DNA of 37,486 nt from Coriobacteriia bacterium (GTDB taxonomy: Bacteria > Actinomycetota > Coriobacteriia > Anaerosomatales > SLCP01). The notes under the pieces were generated by a model that saw only the letters and a program-made list of their open reading frames with translations, was not told the origin of the DNA and did not search any database. Both the position numbers and the translations under genes were made by a program. Location: the NCBI GenBank assembly GCA_007121015.1, contig SKMN01000030.1, positions 1-37,486 on the forward strand, written 5' to 3'. The number at the start of each line of letters is the position of its first letter. Positions within the stretch are counted from its first letter, which is position 1. Of the stretch, positions 14,887 to 21,884 are shown one piece after another.

Positions 14887-15581
14887 TCGGTGGCCAACTC
14901 CTGCAACATGAAGTCGATGGTCTCGGCAGCGGCGATATCGCCGTACACCTTGAGGTCATCGTTCTTCTGCTCAGGGATCTTCATGGTGTACGTCGAGTAG
15001 ACGACGAGCGAGAGGGTCTGAGTGTGGTAGCCGACGAAGTAGCGACCCCGGTCTGCGTCCCAACCGGTGTTGACGACACTCGCCCGCTCGCCGAGAACGG
15101 TCGTCGCGGCCTCAAGGGTGAAATCGGCCGTGAGCCGTTCGATGTCCTGTGCGGCCTGGCCCTCAGACTCCCACGCGGTCAGCAGGCAGTAGACGTTCAT
15201 CGGCGAAGCCAGCTGGATCTCCATGTTGTCCGGATCGTAGAGCGCTTCTGCCTGTATGCCGTGCGCGTAGGGCACGTTGTGGTTCGCCTTCGTAGCGAAC
15301 CCGTGGATGGTGGGCGGCAGGAGCGTGTAGAGCGACTCCACTGGCAGGTCGATCGCCCGAGCCGCCTCCCGCGGGTCGATATCGTATACGGGCCTGCCCG
15401 GATCGCGCGCAAGCCGAGAGTCCTCGTACGAGAAAGACGCGAGGAAGAGAAGGATGGCGAGCACGGCGAGCGCGGTCATGGCGAGGAGGGTGCGCTGGCG
15501 CCTCTGCTCGCACTCGTACTCACGCCGCCGTTCGAGCTCCGCGCGCTCCTCATCTGTGAGGTTGTCCAGGCTGTGTGGCAT
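14883..15581 (-). CDS. Single-pass membrane protein of unknown function, first gene of the cytochrome operon
   Basis: The 232-residue product has a charged cytoplasmic helix (LTDEERAELERRREYECEQRRQ), a membrane span (TLLAMTALAVLAILLFLASF, about 32-51) and an outer domain of 180 residues with ARAIDLPVESLYTLLPPT and a C-terminal helix. There is no heme motif and a single outer cysteine. I do not recognise the family. ATG 15581 has AGAGAAGAAC upstream; ATG 15599 is also plausible and adds six residues. A TTG further up at 15647 has no ribosome site. The stop overlaps the start of the dodecaheme cytochrome gene by 4 bp, so it is probably a subunit or assembly partner of the cytochromes. Confidence 0.75.
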   Translation of the reverse strand: MPHSLDNLTDEERAELERRREYECEQRRQRTLLAMTALAVLAILLFLASFSYEDSRLARDPGRPVYDIDPREAARAIDLPVESLYTLLPPTIHGFATKANHNVPYAHGIQAEALYDPDNMEIQLASPMNVYCLLTAWESEGQAAQDIERLTADFTLEAATTVLGERASVVNTGWDADRGRYFVGYHTQTLSLVVYSTYTMKIPEQKNDDLKVYGDIAAAETIDFMLQELATE

Positions 15582-15687
15582 GCTCTGTTCTTCTCGCATG
15601 GCAACAGTATCTCGCATCTTGGGTCGGGAATCGCGAAACACACACAATTCACAGAAGAAAAAAGCGGCATAACACCAGCTGGGAAGT

Positions 15688-15696
15688 ATTGTATCA
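15688..15696 (-). promoter_or_regulatory. Candidate extended -10 promoter of the minus-strand cytochrome operon
   Basis: On the minus strand this reads TGATACAAT, an extended -10 element (TG-n-TACAAT), about 90-110 bp upstream of the first gene. It lies within the A+T-rich stretch 15640-15705. No good -35 is visible, which extended -10 promoters can tolerate. Confidence 0.35.
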
Positions 15697-15747
15697 TGAT
15701 TTCACTTAGTGCGCGGGCTCGCAACGGGTCCGCATAAGGTGCGTGGC

Positions 15748-16392
15748 TCAGGAGGTGTCCGGTGCGAGGAGCGCGTCGACCGCTCGGGCCACCTCGGCGG
15801 GGGAGAGCTTGAGCTCGCGTGCGCGGCGCCGGAACTCGGCGGCCAGTGCGATCTCGGGGCCCTCGTCGATGCGTGCGGGATCGCCGGCGCGCCAGAGGTG
15901 ACGCAGGTCGGCGAAGAGCCGCACCGGCGGAGCGCCCGCGCCTGCGATGCGGGAGGTGACCGCGGTGCGGCGGAAGTCGCGTTTCTCGTAGAAGGCGACC
16001 GTCTCGGGCTTGGAGTCCACGAGGATACCCCCGCAGCCCACCCGGGCGCGCATCTCAAGAGCGATGTCGGTCACCGTGTGGATGAGCTCTGTGCCAAGCC
16101 TCTGGCCCTGGTAACGGGCGTCGACGCCGAGGCGAGCGAGCCGCAACAGGGGCGCATGATACGAGGGCAGGCGGGTGGCGAGTTCGGGTGGCAGCTCGGA
16201 AGGACGAATGTGACCGGCTGAGACGGTAGCGTAGGCGACGATCACGTCTCCGGCGAGGATGACGTAGGTCACACCGATGTGGTGGCGGAACTGGTTCTGT
16301 CCGGCATAGCGCTGAAAGAACTCGTCGATATCGGGTTGGCCGGAGCGGAACCCGTCCTGCCGGTCTTCGGGACGCAAAGCCCTAGTCTCCAT
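15748..16392 (-). CDS. GNAT acetyltransferase, probable toxin of a type II toxin-antitoxin pair
   Basis: The 214-residue product resembles the TacT/AtaT group, which acetylate aminoacyl-tRNA. It has an N-terminal PEDRQDGFRSGQPDIDEFF region, a central LLRLARLGVDARYQGQRLG (acetyl-CoA loop) and VAFYEKRDFRRT, where the tyrosine matches the conserved catalytic or CoA-contacting residue. The CoA loop has arginine where most members have Gly or Ala (RYQGQR). A C-terminal extension of about 50 residues is longer than usual for this group. Its start overlaps the end of the RHH gene by 11 bp, the classic antitoxin-first arrangement. A non-toxin acetyltransferase remains possible. Confidence 0.75.
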   Translation of the reverse strand: METRALRPEDRQDGFRSGQPDIDEFFQRYAGQNQFRHHIGVTYVILAGDVIVAYATVSAGHIRPSELPPELATRLPSYHAPLLRLARLGVDARYQGQRLGTELIHTVTDIALEMRARVGCGGILVDSKPETVAFYEKRDFRRTAVTSRIAGAGAPPVRLFADLRHLWRAGDPARIDEGPEIALAAEFRRRARELKLSPAEVARAVDALLAPDTS

Positions 16393-16750
16393 CGGCGCCC
16401 TCGTCCTCGGCGGCGAGGTGACTGAGATCGAGCTTGTCCTCGAGCGATCTCCCGTCAGTCCTGATGAACTCGTAGTGGTCTTTCCAGCCTTGGACGAGTG
16501 CCGGACTCGGCTCCCGCTCCGTCTCGATCATGTCCCAGATCATCTGCCAACTCTCGGGCGTGACCACGATGTCCGTCTCGATGATGTACTTGGCGGGGAT
16601 CTCGTCGATCGCGGCGAGGTGGCGCTGGAGCGCCTCTTCGATCACGCGGTTCTTCTTGAGCCCCGTGGCCTCGACGTAGCGGTCGAGGGCGGCCTTGGTC
16701 TCCTCGGCGATGAATGCCGAGATCTGCACCTGCTTGCGCTGGTAGCCCAT
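16382..16750 (-). CDS. Ribbon-helix-helix antitoxin
   Basis: The 122-residue product has an N-terminal RHH DNA-binding unit: the strand KQVQISAFIAEETKAALD and helices around RYVEATGLKKNRVIEEALQRHL, residues about 5-48. An acidic C-terminal half (IIETDIVVTPESW to LAAEDEGADGD) would bind and neutralise the acetyltransferase. Antitoxins of this design usually repress their own promoter together with the toxin. ATG 16750 follows GAGGAGGTG. The gene heads the pair and is divergent from leuB across 125 bp, so its binding site may also touch the leuB promoter. Confidence 0.75.
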   Translation of the reverse strand: MGYQRKQVQISAFIAEETKAALDRYVEATGLKKNRVIEEALQRHLAAIDEIPAKYIIETDIVVTPESWQMIWDMIETEREPSPALVQGWKDHYEFIRTDGRSLEDKLDLSHLAAEDEGADGD

Positions 16751-16875
16751 CGTCTACACCTCCTCGGCCAGAATACTAATAAAATGTAGAGGCGGCGAGT
16801 GCAGTACACTGTCGCACACGCCCGGGTGCACTGCGCGGGCGGTGCATGCACGCGACACGCGAGGGAGGGCTCACG
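16751..16875. promoter_or_regulatory. Divergent promoter region between antitoxin and leuB
   Basis: The 125-bp gap includes an A+T-rich island (about 16770-16792) that stands out from the GC-rich surroundings. On the plus strand TACACT (16805-16810) is a possible -10 for leuB, without a clear -35. On the minus strand TAGTAT is a possible -10 for the toxin-antitoxin pair. I see no clear palindromic RHH operator. Confidence 0.35.
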
Positions 16876-17994
16876 TTGAGCACGACGTACCGCATCTGCC
16901 TGTTGCCCGGAGACGGCATCGGTCCGGAGATCACCGCCGAGGCGGTCAAGGTCTTAGGCGCGATCGGCGCGCGCGAGGGCGTGGGCTTCGAGTTCGCCGA
17001 GGCGCTGCTCGGCGGCATCGCGATCGACGAGACCGGCACCGCGCTGCCCGACGCCACGCTCGAGGCGGCGCACGCGGCCGACGCGGTGTTGCTCGCGGCG
17101 ATCGGCGGGCCTAAGTGGGACACGACCGACCCGGACAAGCCGCGGCCCGAGCAAGGGCTCCTCGGCATACGCAAGGCGCTCGGGCTCTACGCGAACCTGC
17201 GGCCGGTGAAGCTCTTCGCGCCGCTCGCGGGGGCCTCGACCTTGAAGCCCGAGGCGCTCGAGGGCGTGGACATGCTCATCGTGCGGGAGCTGACCGGGGG
17301 GCTGTACTTCGGCGAGCGTGCGCGCGAGTACGACGTGCCCGAGGCCGGCGTGGGCGGCGCGGCAGGCCAGCGTGCCTACGACACGATGGAGTACCGCGAG
17401 TTCGAGGTCGAGCGCATCGCGCGGGTGGCGTTCGAGGCGGCGCGCACGCGGCGCGGCAGGGTGCACTCGGTCGACAAGGCCAACGTGCTCGAGTCGAGCC
17501 GCATGTGGCGCGAGGTCGTCCACGCGCTGCACGCCGCCGAGTTCGGCGATGTCGAGCTGGTGGACCAGCTCGTCGACAACACCGCGATGCAGCTCATCCG
17601 CTGGCCCGCGCAGTTCGACGTCGTGGTGACGGAGAACATGTTCGGCGACATCCTTTCCGACGAGGCCTCGATGCTCACCGGGTCGCTCGGCATGCTTGCG
17701 AGCGCCTCGCTCGGCGACGGGACCGCGCTCTACGAGCCAAGCCACGGCTCCGCGCCCGACATCGCGGGCCAGGGGATCGCGAACCCGCTCGCGATGCTGC
17801 TCTCCGTCGAGCTCATGCTGCGCCACAGCTTCGCGATGCACGACGCGGCCGACGCGCTGTCGAGCGCGATCGAGGGCGTGCTCGCCGAGGGGTGGCGCAC
17901 GCGCGACATCGCCGATGAGGAAACGCCCGCGGAGCGCGTCGTGGACACCGCGGCGATGGGCGACCTCGTTGCGGGGCGGCTCGGGCGAGCGTAG
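16876..17994 (+). CDS. leuB: 3-isopropylmalate dehydrogenase
   Basis: LeuB oxidises and decarboxylates 3-isopropylmalate with NAD+ in leucine synthesis; in the citramalate route the same enzyme type oxidises beta-methylmalate. The 372-residue length is normal. Visible motifs: [10 protein letters not shown] at the N-terminus, the substrate-binding region RPVKLFAPL and [30 protein letters not shown], and the metal/NAD region [20 protein letters not shown] with [16 protein letters not shown] chose TTG 16876 because GAGGGAGGG precedes it and the protein then begins at the usual [10 protein letters not shown]. An in-frame ATG at 16846 would add ten residues and lacks a ribosome site. No leuA, leuC or leuD is present nearby, but cimA and ilvE follow. 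Confidence 0.95.
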   Translation: MSTTYRICLLPGDGIGPEITAEAVKVLGAIGAREGVGFEFAEALLGGIAIDETGTALPDATLEAAHAADAVLLAAIGGPKWDTTDPDKPRPEQGLLGIRKALGLYANLRPVKLFAPLAGASTLKPEALEGVDMLIVRELTGGLYFGERAREYDVPEAGVGGAAGQRAYDTMEYREFEVERIARVAFEAARTRRGRVHSVDKANVLESSRMWREVVHALHAAEFGDVELVDQLVDNTAMQLIRWPAQFDVVVTENMFGDILSDEASMLTGSLGMLASASLGDGTALYEPSHGSAPDIAGQGIANPLAMLLSVELMLRHSFAMHDAADALSSAIEGVLAEGWRTRDIADEETPAERVVDTAAMGDLVAGRLGRA

Positions 17995-18109
17995 GGCTCG
18001 CGGGGCAGCGCCGGGCGGCGAGGGTTCCTCGGCAGGTCACCTCTACACCTGGCCACGCGGGTGGCGTACACTGGTACGTCACACCGTAGACGGGGAAGGG
18101 GTGCGGACC

Positions 18110-19024
18110 ATGTCACTGCCCGAGGTCGACTACATCTGGATGGACGGCGAGCTCGTTCCGTGGGCAGAGGCAAAGGTGCACGTGCTCGTCCACGGGCTTC
18201 ACTACGGCTCGGGCGTCTTCGAGGGCATCCGCTGTTACCGTACCGACGCCGGCCCGGCTGTCTTCCGCCTCAGAGACCACATGGCGCGATTCGAGCACTC
18301 CGCGCGGATGCTCTTCATGGAGCTCGACTATACCGTCGACGAGCTCGTCGACGCGGTCAAGCACACCATCCGCGAGAACAAGCTCACCATCTGCTACATC
18401 CGCCCCATCGCGTTCCGTGGCTACGGGGTCATGGGGCTTGACCCGCTGCCTGCGCCGGTCAACGTGAGCATCGCCGCGTGGCCGTGGGAGACGTACCTGG
18501 GCCGGGAGGCACTCGAGCACGGCGTGGACGTGGGCATCTCGTCGTGGCGCCAGCGCGGTATCAACTCGCTGCCGCCGGCGATCAAGGCGACCGGCAACTA
18601 CCTCAACAGCTCGTTCGCGCGCATCGAGGCGAACCGTCACGGGTACGCCGAGGCGATCCTCTTAAACGAGGAGGGGATCGTGACCGAGGGGACCGGCGAG
18701 AACATCTTCGTCGTCAAGGACCGCACCATCTTCACGCCGCCGATATCCGACGGCATCCTCGAGGGCATCACGCGCGCGTCGATCGTCGCCATAGCCGGGG
18801 ACCTCGGCTACACGGTGGTCGAGAAGTCGCTGGTCCGGACGGACCTGTACGGGGCCGATGAGATGTTCATGACCGGCTCGGCCGCCGAGGTAGTGCCGGT
18901 GAGGTCGGTCGACGGTCACGTGCTGGGCGACGCGGGACCGGTGACGCGCGACTTGCAGCAGACGTTCTTCCGCGTGGCGCAGGGCAAGGAGCGCGCCTAC
19001 GACGCGTGGCTGGATCGGGTGTAG
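18110..19024 (+). CDS. ilvE: Branched-chain amino acid aminotransferase
   Basis: IlvE is a PLP enzyme that carries out the last transamination to isoleucine, leucine and valine. The 304-residue product is the usual length for the class. It shows VLVHGLHYGSGVFEGIRCY at the N-terminus, the PLP-binding lysine in PAIKATGNYLNS (about residue 158), LNEEGIVTEGTGENIFVV and EMFMTGSAAEVVPV. The start is ATG 18110 with GGGGAAGGGG upstream; the frame is open much further back but only through leuB shadow sequence. It lies 115 bp after leuB and 30 bp before cimA, an arrangement pointing to isoleucine synthesis. Confidence 0.95.
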   Translation: MSLPEVDYIWMDGELVPWAEAKVHVLVHGLHYGSGVFEGIRCYRTDAGPAVFRLRDHMARFEHSARMLFMELDYTVDELVDAVKHTIRENKLTICYIRPIAFRGYGVMGLDPLPAPVNVSIAAWPWETYLGREALEHGVDVGISSWRQRGINSLPPAIKATGNYLNSSFARIEANRHGYAEAILLNEEGIVTEGTGENIFVVKDRTIFTPPISDGILEGITRASIVAIAGDLGYTVVEKSLVRTDLYGADEMFMTGSAAEVVPVRSVDGHVLGDAGPVTRDLQQTFFRVAQGKERAYDAWLDRV

Positions 19025-19054
19025 GAGCCGGCACGGGGCGAAGGGGCGGCACAG

Positions 19055-20638
19055 ATGATCACCCTCTACGACACGACCCTGAGGGACGGGACCCAGCGCG
19101 AGGGGCTCTCGCTGTCGGTCGAGGACAAGCTACGCGTGGTCCAGAAGCTCGACGCGCTCGGTGTGCACTACGTGGAGGGCGGCTTCCCCGGCTCCAACCC
19201 GAAAGACGCCGAGTTCTTCGAGCGCGTGCACGAGCTCGACCTCGAGACGGCGGTCGTGACCGCGTTCGGCTCGACGTGCCGCAAGGACACCGCCGCGGCC
19301 GACGACGCGGGACTCGCTGCCCTGCTCGAGACGGGATGCGAGGCGCTCTGTATCTTCGGCAAAGCGTGGGACCTCCACGTCACCGAGGCGCTCCACACGA
19401 CACTCGAGGAGAACGTGCGCATGGTGCGCGACTCGGTCGCCTACCTCAAGGCCGCGGGCCGCACGGTGTTCTTCGACGCCGAGCACTTCTTCGACGGCTA
19501 CGCCCACAACGCGGGCTACGCGCTCGAGGTCGTGCGCGCGGCGGCCGAGGCGGGTGCGGACGCGGTCGTGCTCTGCGACACCAACGGGGGCACGATGCCG
19601 CACGAGGTGATGCGCGCTACCGGCGTGGTCGCGCTCGAGGTCGACGTCCCCCTCGGTATCCACGCGCACGACGACGCCGGCTGCGCGGTCGCCAACTCGC
19701 TCGTGGCAGTCGAGGCCGGCTGCACGCACGTGCAGGGGACCGCGAACGGCTACGGGGAGCGCGCGGGCAACGCCGACCTCCTCGTCATCATCCCCTCGCT
19801 CGTGCTCAAGATGGACCGCGAATGCATCTCGCGTGACCGCCTCAAGCTGCTCACCGAGGTGGCGCACTTCATCGCCGAGACCGGCAACATCGCGCCCGAC
19901 CCGCACCAGCCCTACGTGGGAGCGAGCGCGTTCGCTCACAAGGGCGGCGTGCACGCGAGTGCGGCAGCGCGTCTGCCCGAAGCCTACGAGCACATCGACC
20001 CGGCCGCGGTGGGCAACCTCGCCCGCGTGGTCGTGAGCGAGCTCGCCGGACGCGCCTCGCTCACGATGAAGGCCGCGGAGCTCGGCATCGATCTTTCCGG
20101 CGACCAGGAGACGGTGGGCGCCGTGCTCGACAGCATCAAGGAGCTCGAGCACCGCGGTTACTCCTTCGAGACCGCCGACGCAAGCCTCGAGATCATGCTC
20201 AAGCGCCGCCTCGGGTCCTACGAGCCGTCGTTCACCCTCGAGTCGTTCCGCTGCATCATGGAGAAGCGCGAGGATGGGCGCGTGATGACCGAGGCGACCA
20301 TCAAGCTCTACGTCGCCGGTCACCGCTACATCGCCACCGCCGAGGGCAACGGTCCGGTCAACGCCCTCGACAAGGCGCTGCGCATGGCGATAGGGCGCTA
20401 CTATCCGGCACTCGAGGACTTCGATCTCACCGACTTCAAGGTGCGCGTGCTCGACGAGAAGAAGGGCACCGGCGCGGTCACCCGCGTCCTCATCGAGACG
20501 GCCGACGGCGAGAAGAGCTGGGGTACGGTAGGCGTCTCGGAGAACATCATCGAGGCATCGTGGGAGGCACTCGTCGACTCCATCGAGTACGGCCTCGCGC
20601 ATCCTCGGCAGGAAACCGACGTACCACATGGAAGCTAA
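19055..20638 (+). CDS. cimA: (R)-citramalate synthase
   Basis: CimA condenses pyruvate and acetyl-CoA to citramalate, a threonine-independent entry to isoleucine. The 527-residue product has the HMGL-like TIM barrel with LYDTTLRDGTQREG at the N-terminus, GGFPGSNPKD, LCDTNGGTMPHEV, GIHAHDDAGCAVANSL (metal-binding His pair) and the signature VQGTANGYGERAGNADL. A linker (YVGASAFAHKGGVHASA) and a C-terminal regulatory LeuA-dimer domain follow. GGFPGSNPKD and the overall length fit the TIGR00977-type citramalate synthases better than 2-isopropylmalate synthase. Isoleucine feedback on the C-terminal domain is known for the family. ATG 19055 has a modest GGGGCGG upstream. Confidence 0.92.
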   Translation: MITLYDTTLRDGTQREGLSLSVEDKLRVVQKLDALGVHYVEGGFPGSNPKDAEFFERVHELDLETAVVTAFGSTCRKDTAAADDAGLAALLETGCEALCIFGKAWDLHVTEALHTTLEENVRMVRDSVAYLKAAGRTVFFDAEHFFDGYAHNAGYALEVVRAAAEAGADAVVLCDTNGGTMPHEVMRATGVVALEVDVPLGIHAHDDAGCAVANSLVAVEAGCTHVQGTANGYGERAGNADLLVIIPSLVLKMDRECISRDRLKLLTEVAHFIAETGNIAPDPHQPYVGASAFAHKGGVHASAAARLPEAYEHIDPAAVGNLARVVVSELAGRASLTMKAAELGIDLSGDQETVGAVLDSIKELEHRGYSFETADASLEIMLKRRLGSYEPSFTLESFRCIMEKREDGRVMTEATIKLYVAGHRYIATAEGNGPVNALDKALRMAIGRYYPALEDFDLTDFKVRVLDEKKGTGAVTRVLIETADGEKSWGTVGVSENIIEASWEALVDSIEYGLAHPRQETDVPHGS

Positions 20639-20678
20639 TCGGCAAGACGATCCGGTCGAGTGGATCAAGGAGCACGGC

Positions 20679-21428
20679 ATGCGGGTCGTGCGGGTTCTCG
20701 CCGATGAGGACTGCCGATACGGGCTGGCCGACGACGCCACCGTGACGCTCATCTCCGATGAGCCGTTCGCGCAGTGGGAGCCGGAGGGCACCGTCGATCT
20801 CGCCGAGGCGCAACTCCTCGCACCCGTGGCCCCGACCAAGATCGTGTGCGTCGGGCTCAACTACCGCGGTCACGCGCTCGAACTCGGCCGCTCCCTCCCC
20901 GAGGAGCCGGTGCTCTTCTTGAAGCCGCCCACGGCGACCGGCGGTCCCGGGTCCTCGATCCGCCTCCCCGCAGGCATCGGGCGCGTCGATTACGAAGCTG
21001 AACTCGGTGTGGTCATCGGCAGGCGGACCCACCTCGCGACCCCTGAACAGGCGCGCGAGAACATCCTGGGCTACACCTGCGCCAACGACGTGACCGCGCG
21101 CGACCTCCAGCGCAAGGACGGCCAGTGGACGCGCGCGAAGAGCTTCGACGGGTTCTGCCCGCTCGGGCCGTGGGTGGAGACCGACGTCGACCCGGGCGAC
21201 CTGCTCATCGAGTCGTACGTCAACGGCAAGCGGCGCCAGTCCGCGCGGACCTCGGACATGATCTTCGACGTCTACGAGATCGTGAGTTTCGTGAGCGGCG
21301 TGATGACGCTCGTCCCGGGTGACGTGGTGTTGACCGGGACGCCGTCGGGCATCGGACCGCTTTCTCAGGGCGATACCGTCGAGATTCGTATCGAGGGCGT
21401 GGGCTCGCTCGTCAACCGGGTCGCCTGA
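20679..21428 (+). CDS. Fumarylacetoacetate hydrolase family protein
   Basis: The family comprises metal-dependent hydrolases, decarboxylases or isomerases acting on 2-oxo or dicarboxylic acids such as oxaloacetate or acylpyruvates. The sequence shows KIVCVGLNYRGHALELG, the metal-binding VDYEAELGVVIG, GYTCANDVTARDLQ, KSFDGFCPLGPWV and VLTGTPSGIGPL, all in normal order, 249 residues. I chose ATG 20679 because AAGGAG lies seven bases upstream and the family normally begins with a strand like MRVVRVLADEDCRYG. An ATG at 20628, overlapping the cimA end by 11 bp, would add 17 residues. It follows cimA closely, so it is probably cotranscribed. Oxaloacetate decarboxylase or acylpyruvase are the likeliest activities, but the substrate is not decided by sequence. 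Confidence 0.88.
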   Translation: MRVVRVLADEDCRYGLADDATVTLISDEPFAQWEPEGTVDLAEAQLLAPVAPTKIVCVGLNYRGHALELGRSLPEEPVLFLKPPTATGGPGSSIRLPAGIGRVDYEAELGVVIGRRTHLATPEQARENILGYTCANDVTARDLQRKDGQWTRAKSFDGFCPLGPWVETDVDPGDLLIESYVNGKRRQSARTSDMIFDVYEIVSFVSGVMTLVPGDVVLTGTPSGIGPLSQGDTVEIRIEGVGSLVNRVA

Positions 21429-21577
21429 GGGTAGCCGGCGCGGAGCGGTGCGGGAGCTCGCCGCCCGTCGCGCTCGAACAGCCGTTCGGCTATCCGCAAG
21501 CCCCAAATGTCGGCATCGCGTGCTATGCTGACCACATCATCTTGTGTTCGATGCCGATGGGGGAGCAGCCCGACGCC

Positions 21578-21880
21578 ATGCCCGAGGACCGCTTGAGAAC
21601 GCCCGAGGTAGACGAGTTGCTGCGAGCCTTGCTCGCCCTCGAGGACGCCGAGGAGACGTACGCGCTCCTGCAGGACCTCTGCACCATCAAGGAGATCCAG
21701 GACATGGCCCAGCGCCTCCACGTAGCGCGTCTCCTGGCAGCCGGCGAGCACTACGCCCACATCCACGCGGTCACCGGTGCCTCCGCCACGACGATCAGCC
21801 GGGTGAGCAAGGCGCTCAACTACGGCGCGGACGGGTATCGGACCGTCCTCGACCGCCTCGGCGACAGCGAGGCGAGCTAG
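21578..21880 (+). CDS. yerC: YerC/YecD-type TrpR-superfamily regulator (HisR candidate)
   Basis: The 100-residue product matches the YerC/YecD group: DELLRALLALEDAEETY, then DLCTIKEIQDMAQRLHVARLL, then the helix-turn-helix TGASATTISRVSKALNYGADGY. These are small dimeric DNA-binding proteins of the TrpR fold. Comparative genomics has proposed members of this group as histidine-responsive repressors of his operons, which would fit the palindromic site in front of hisZ 3.5 kb downstream. I chose ATG 21578 because it aligns with the start of Bacillus YerC; GGGGGAG lies 12 bases upstream. In-frame ATG 21551 or TTG 21542 are alternatives. dnaE begins 4 bp after the stop. Confidence 0.8.
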   Translation: MPEDRLRTPEVDELLRALLALEDAEETYALLQDLCTIKEIQDMAQRLHVARLLAAGEHYAHIHAVTGASATTISRVSKALNYGADGYRTVLDRLGDSEAS

Positions 21881-21884
21881 CGTC

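Noticed and set aside
17696-18109. N-terminal extension of ilvE back into leuB
   Set aside because: The frame is merely open. It encodes Arg/Ala-rich shadow sequence, and ATG 18110 has a ribosome-binding site and matches the family start.
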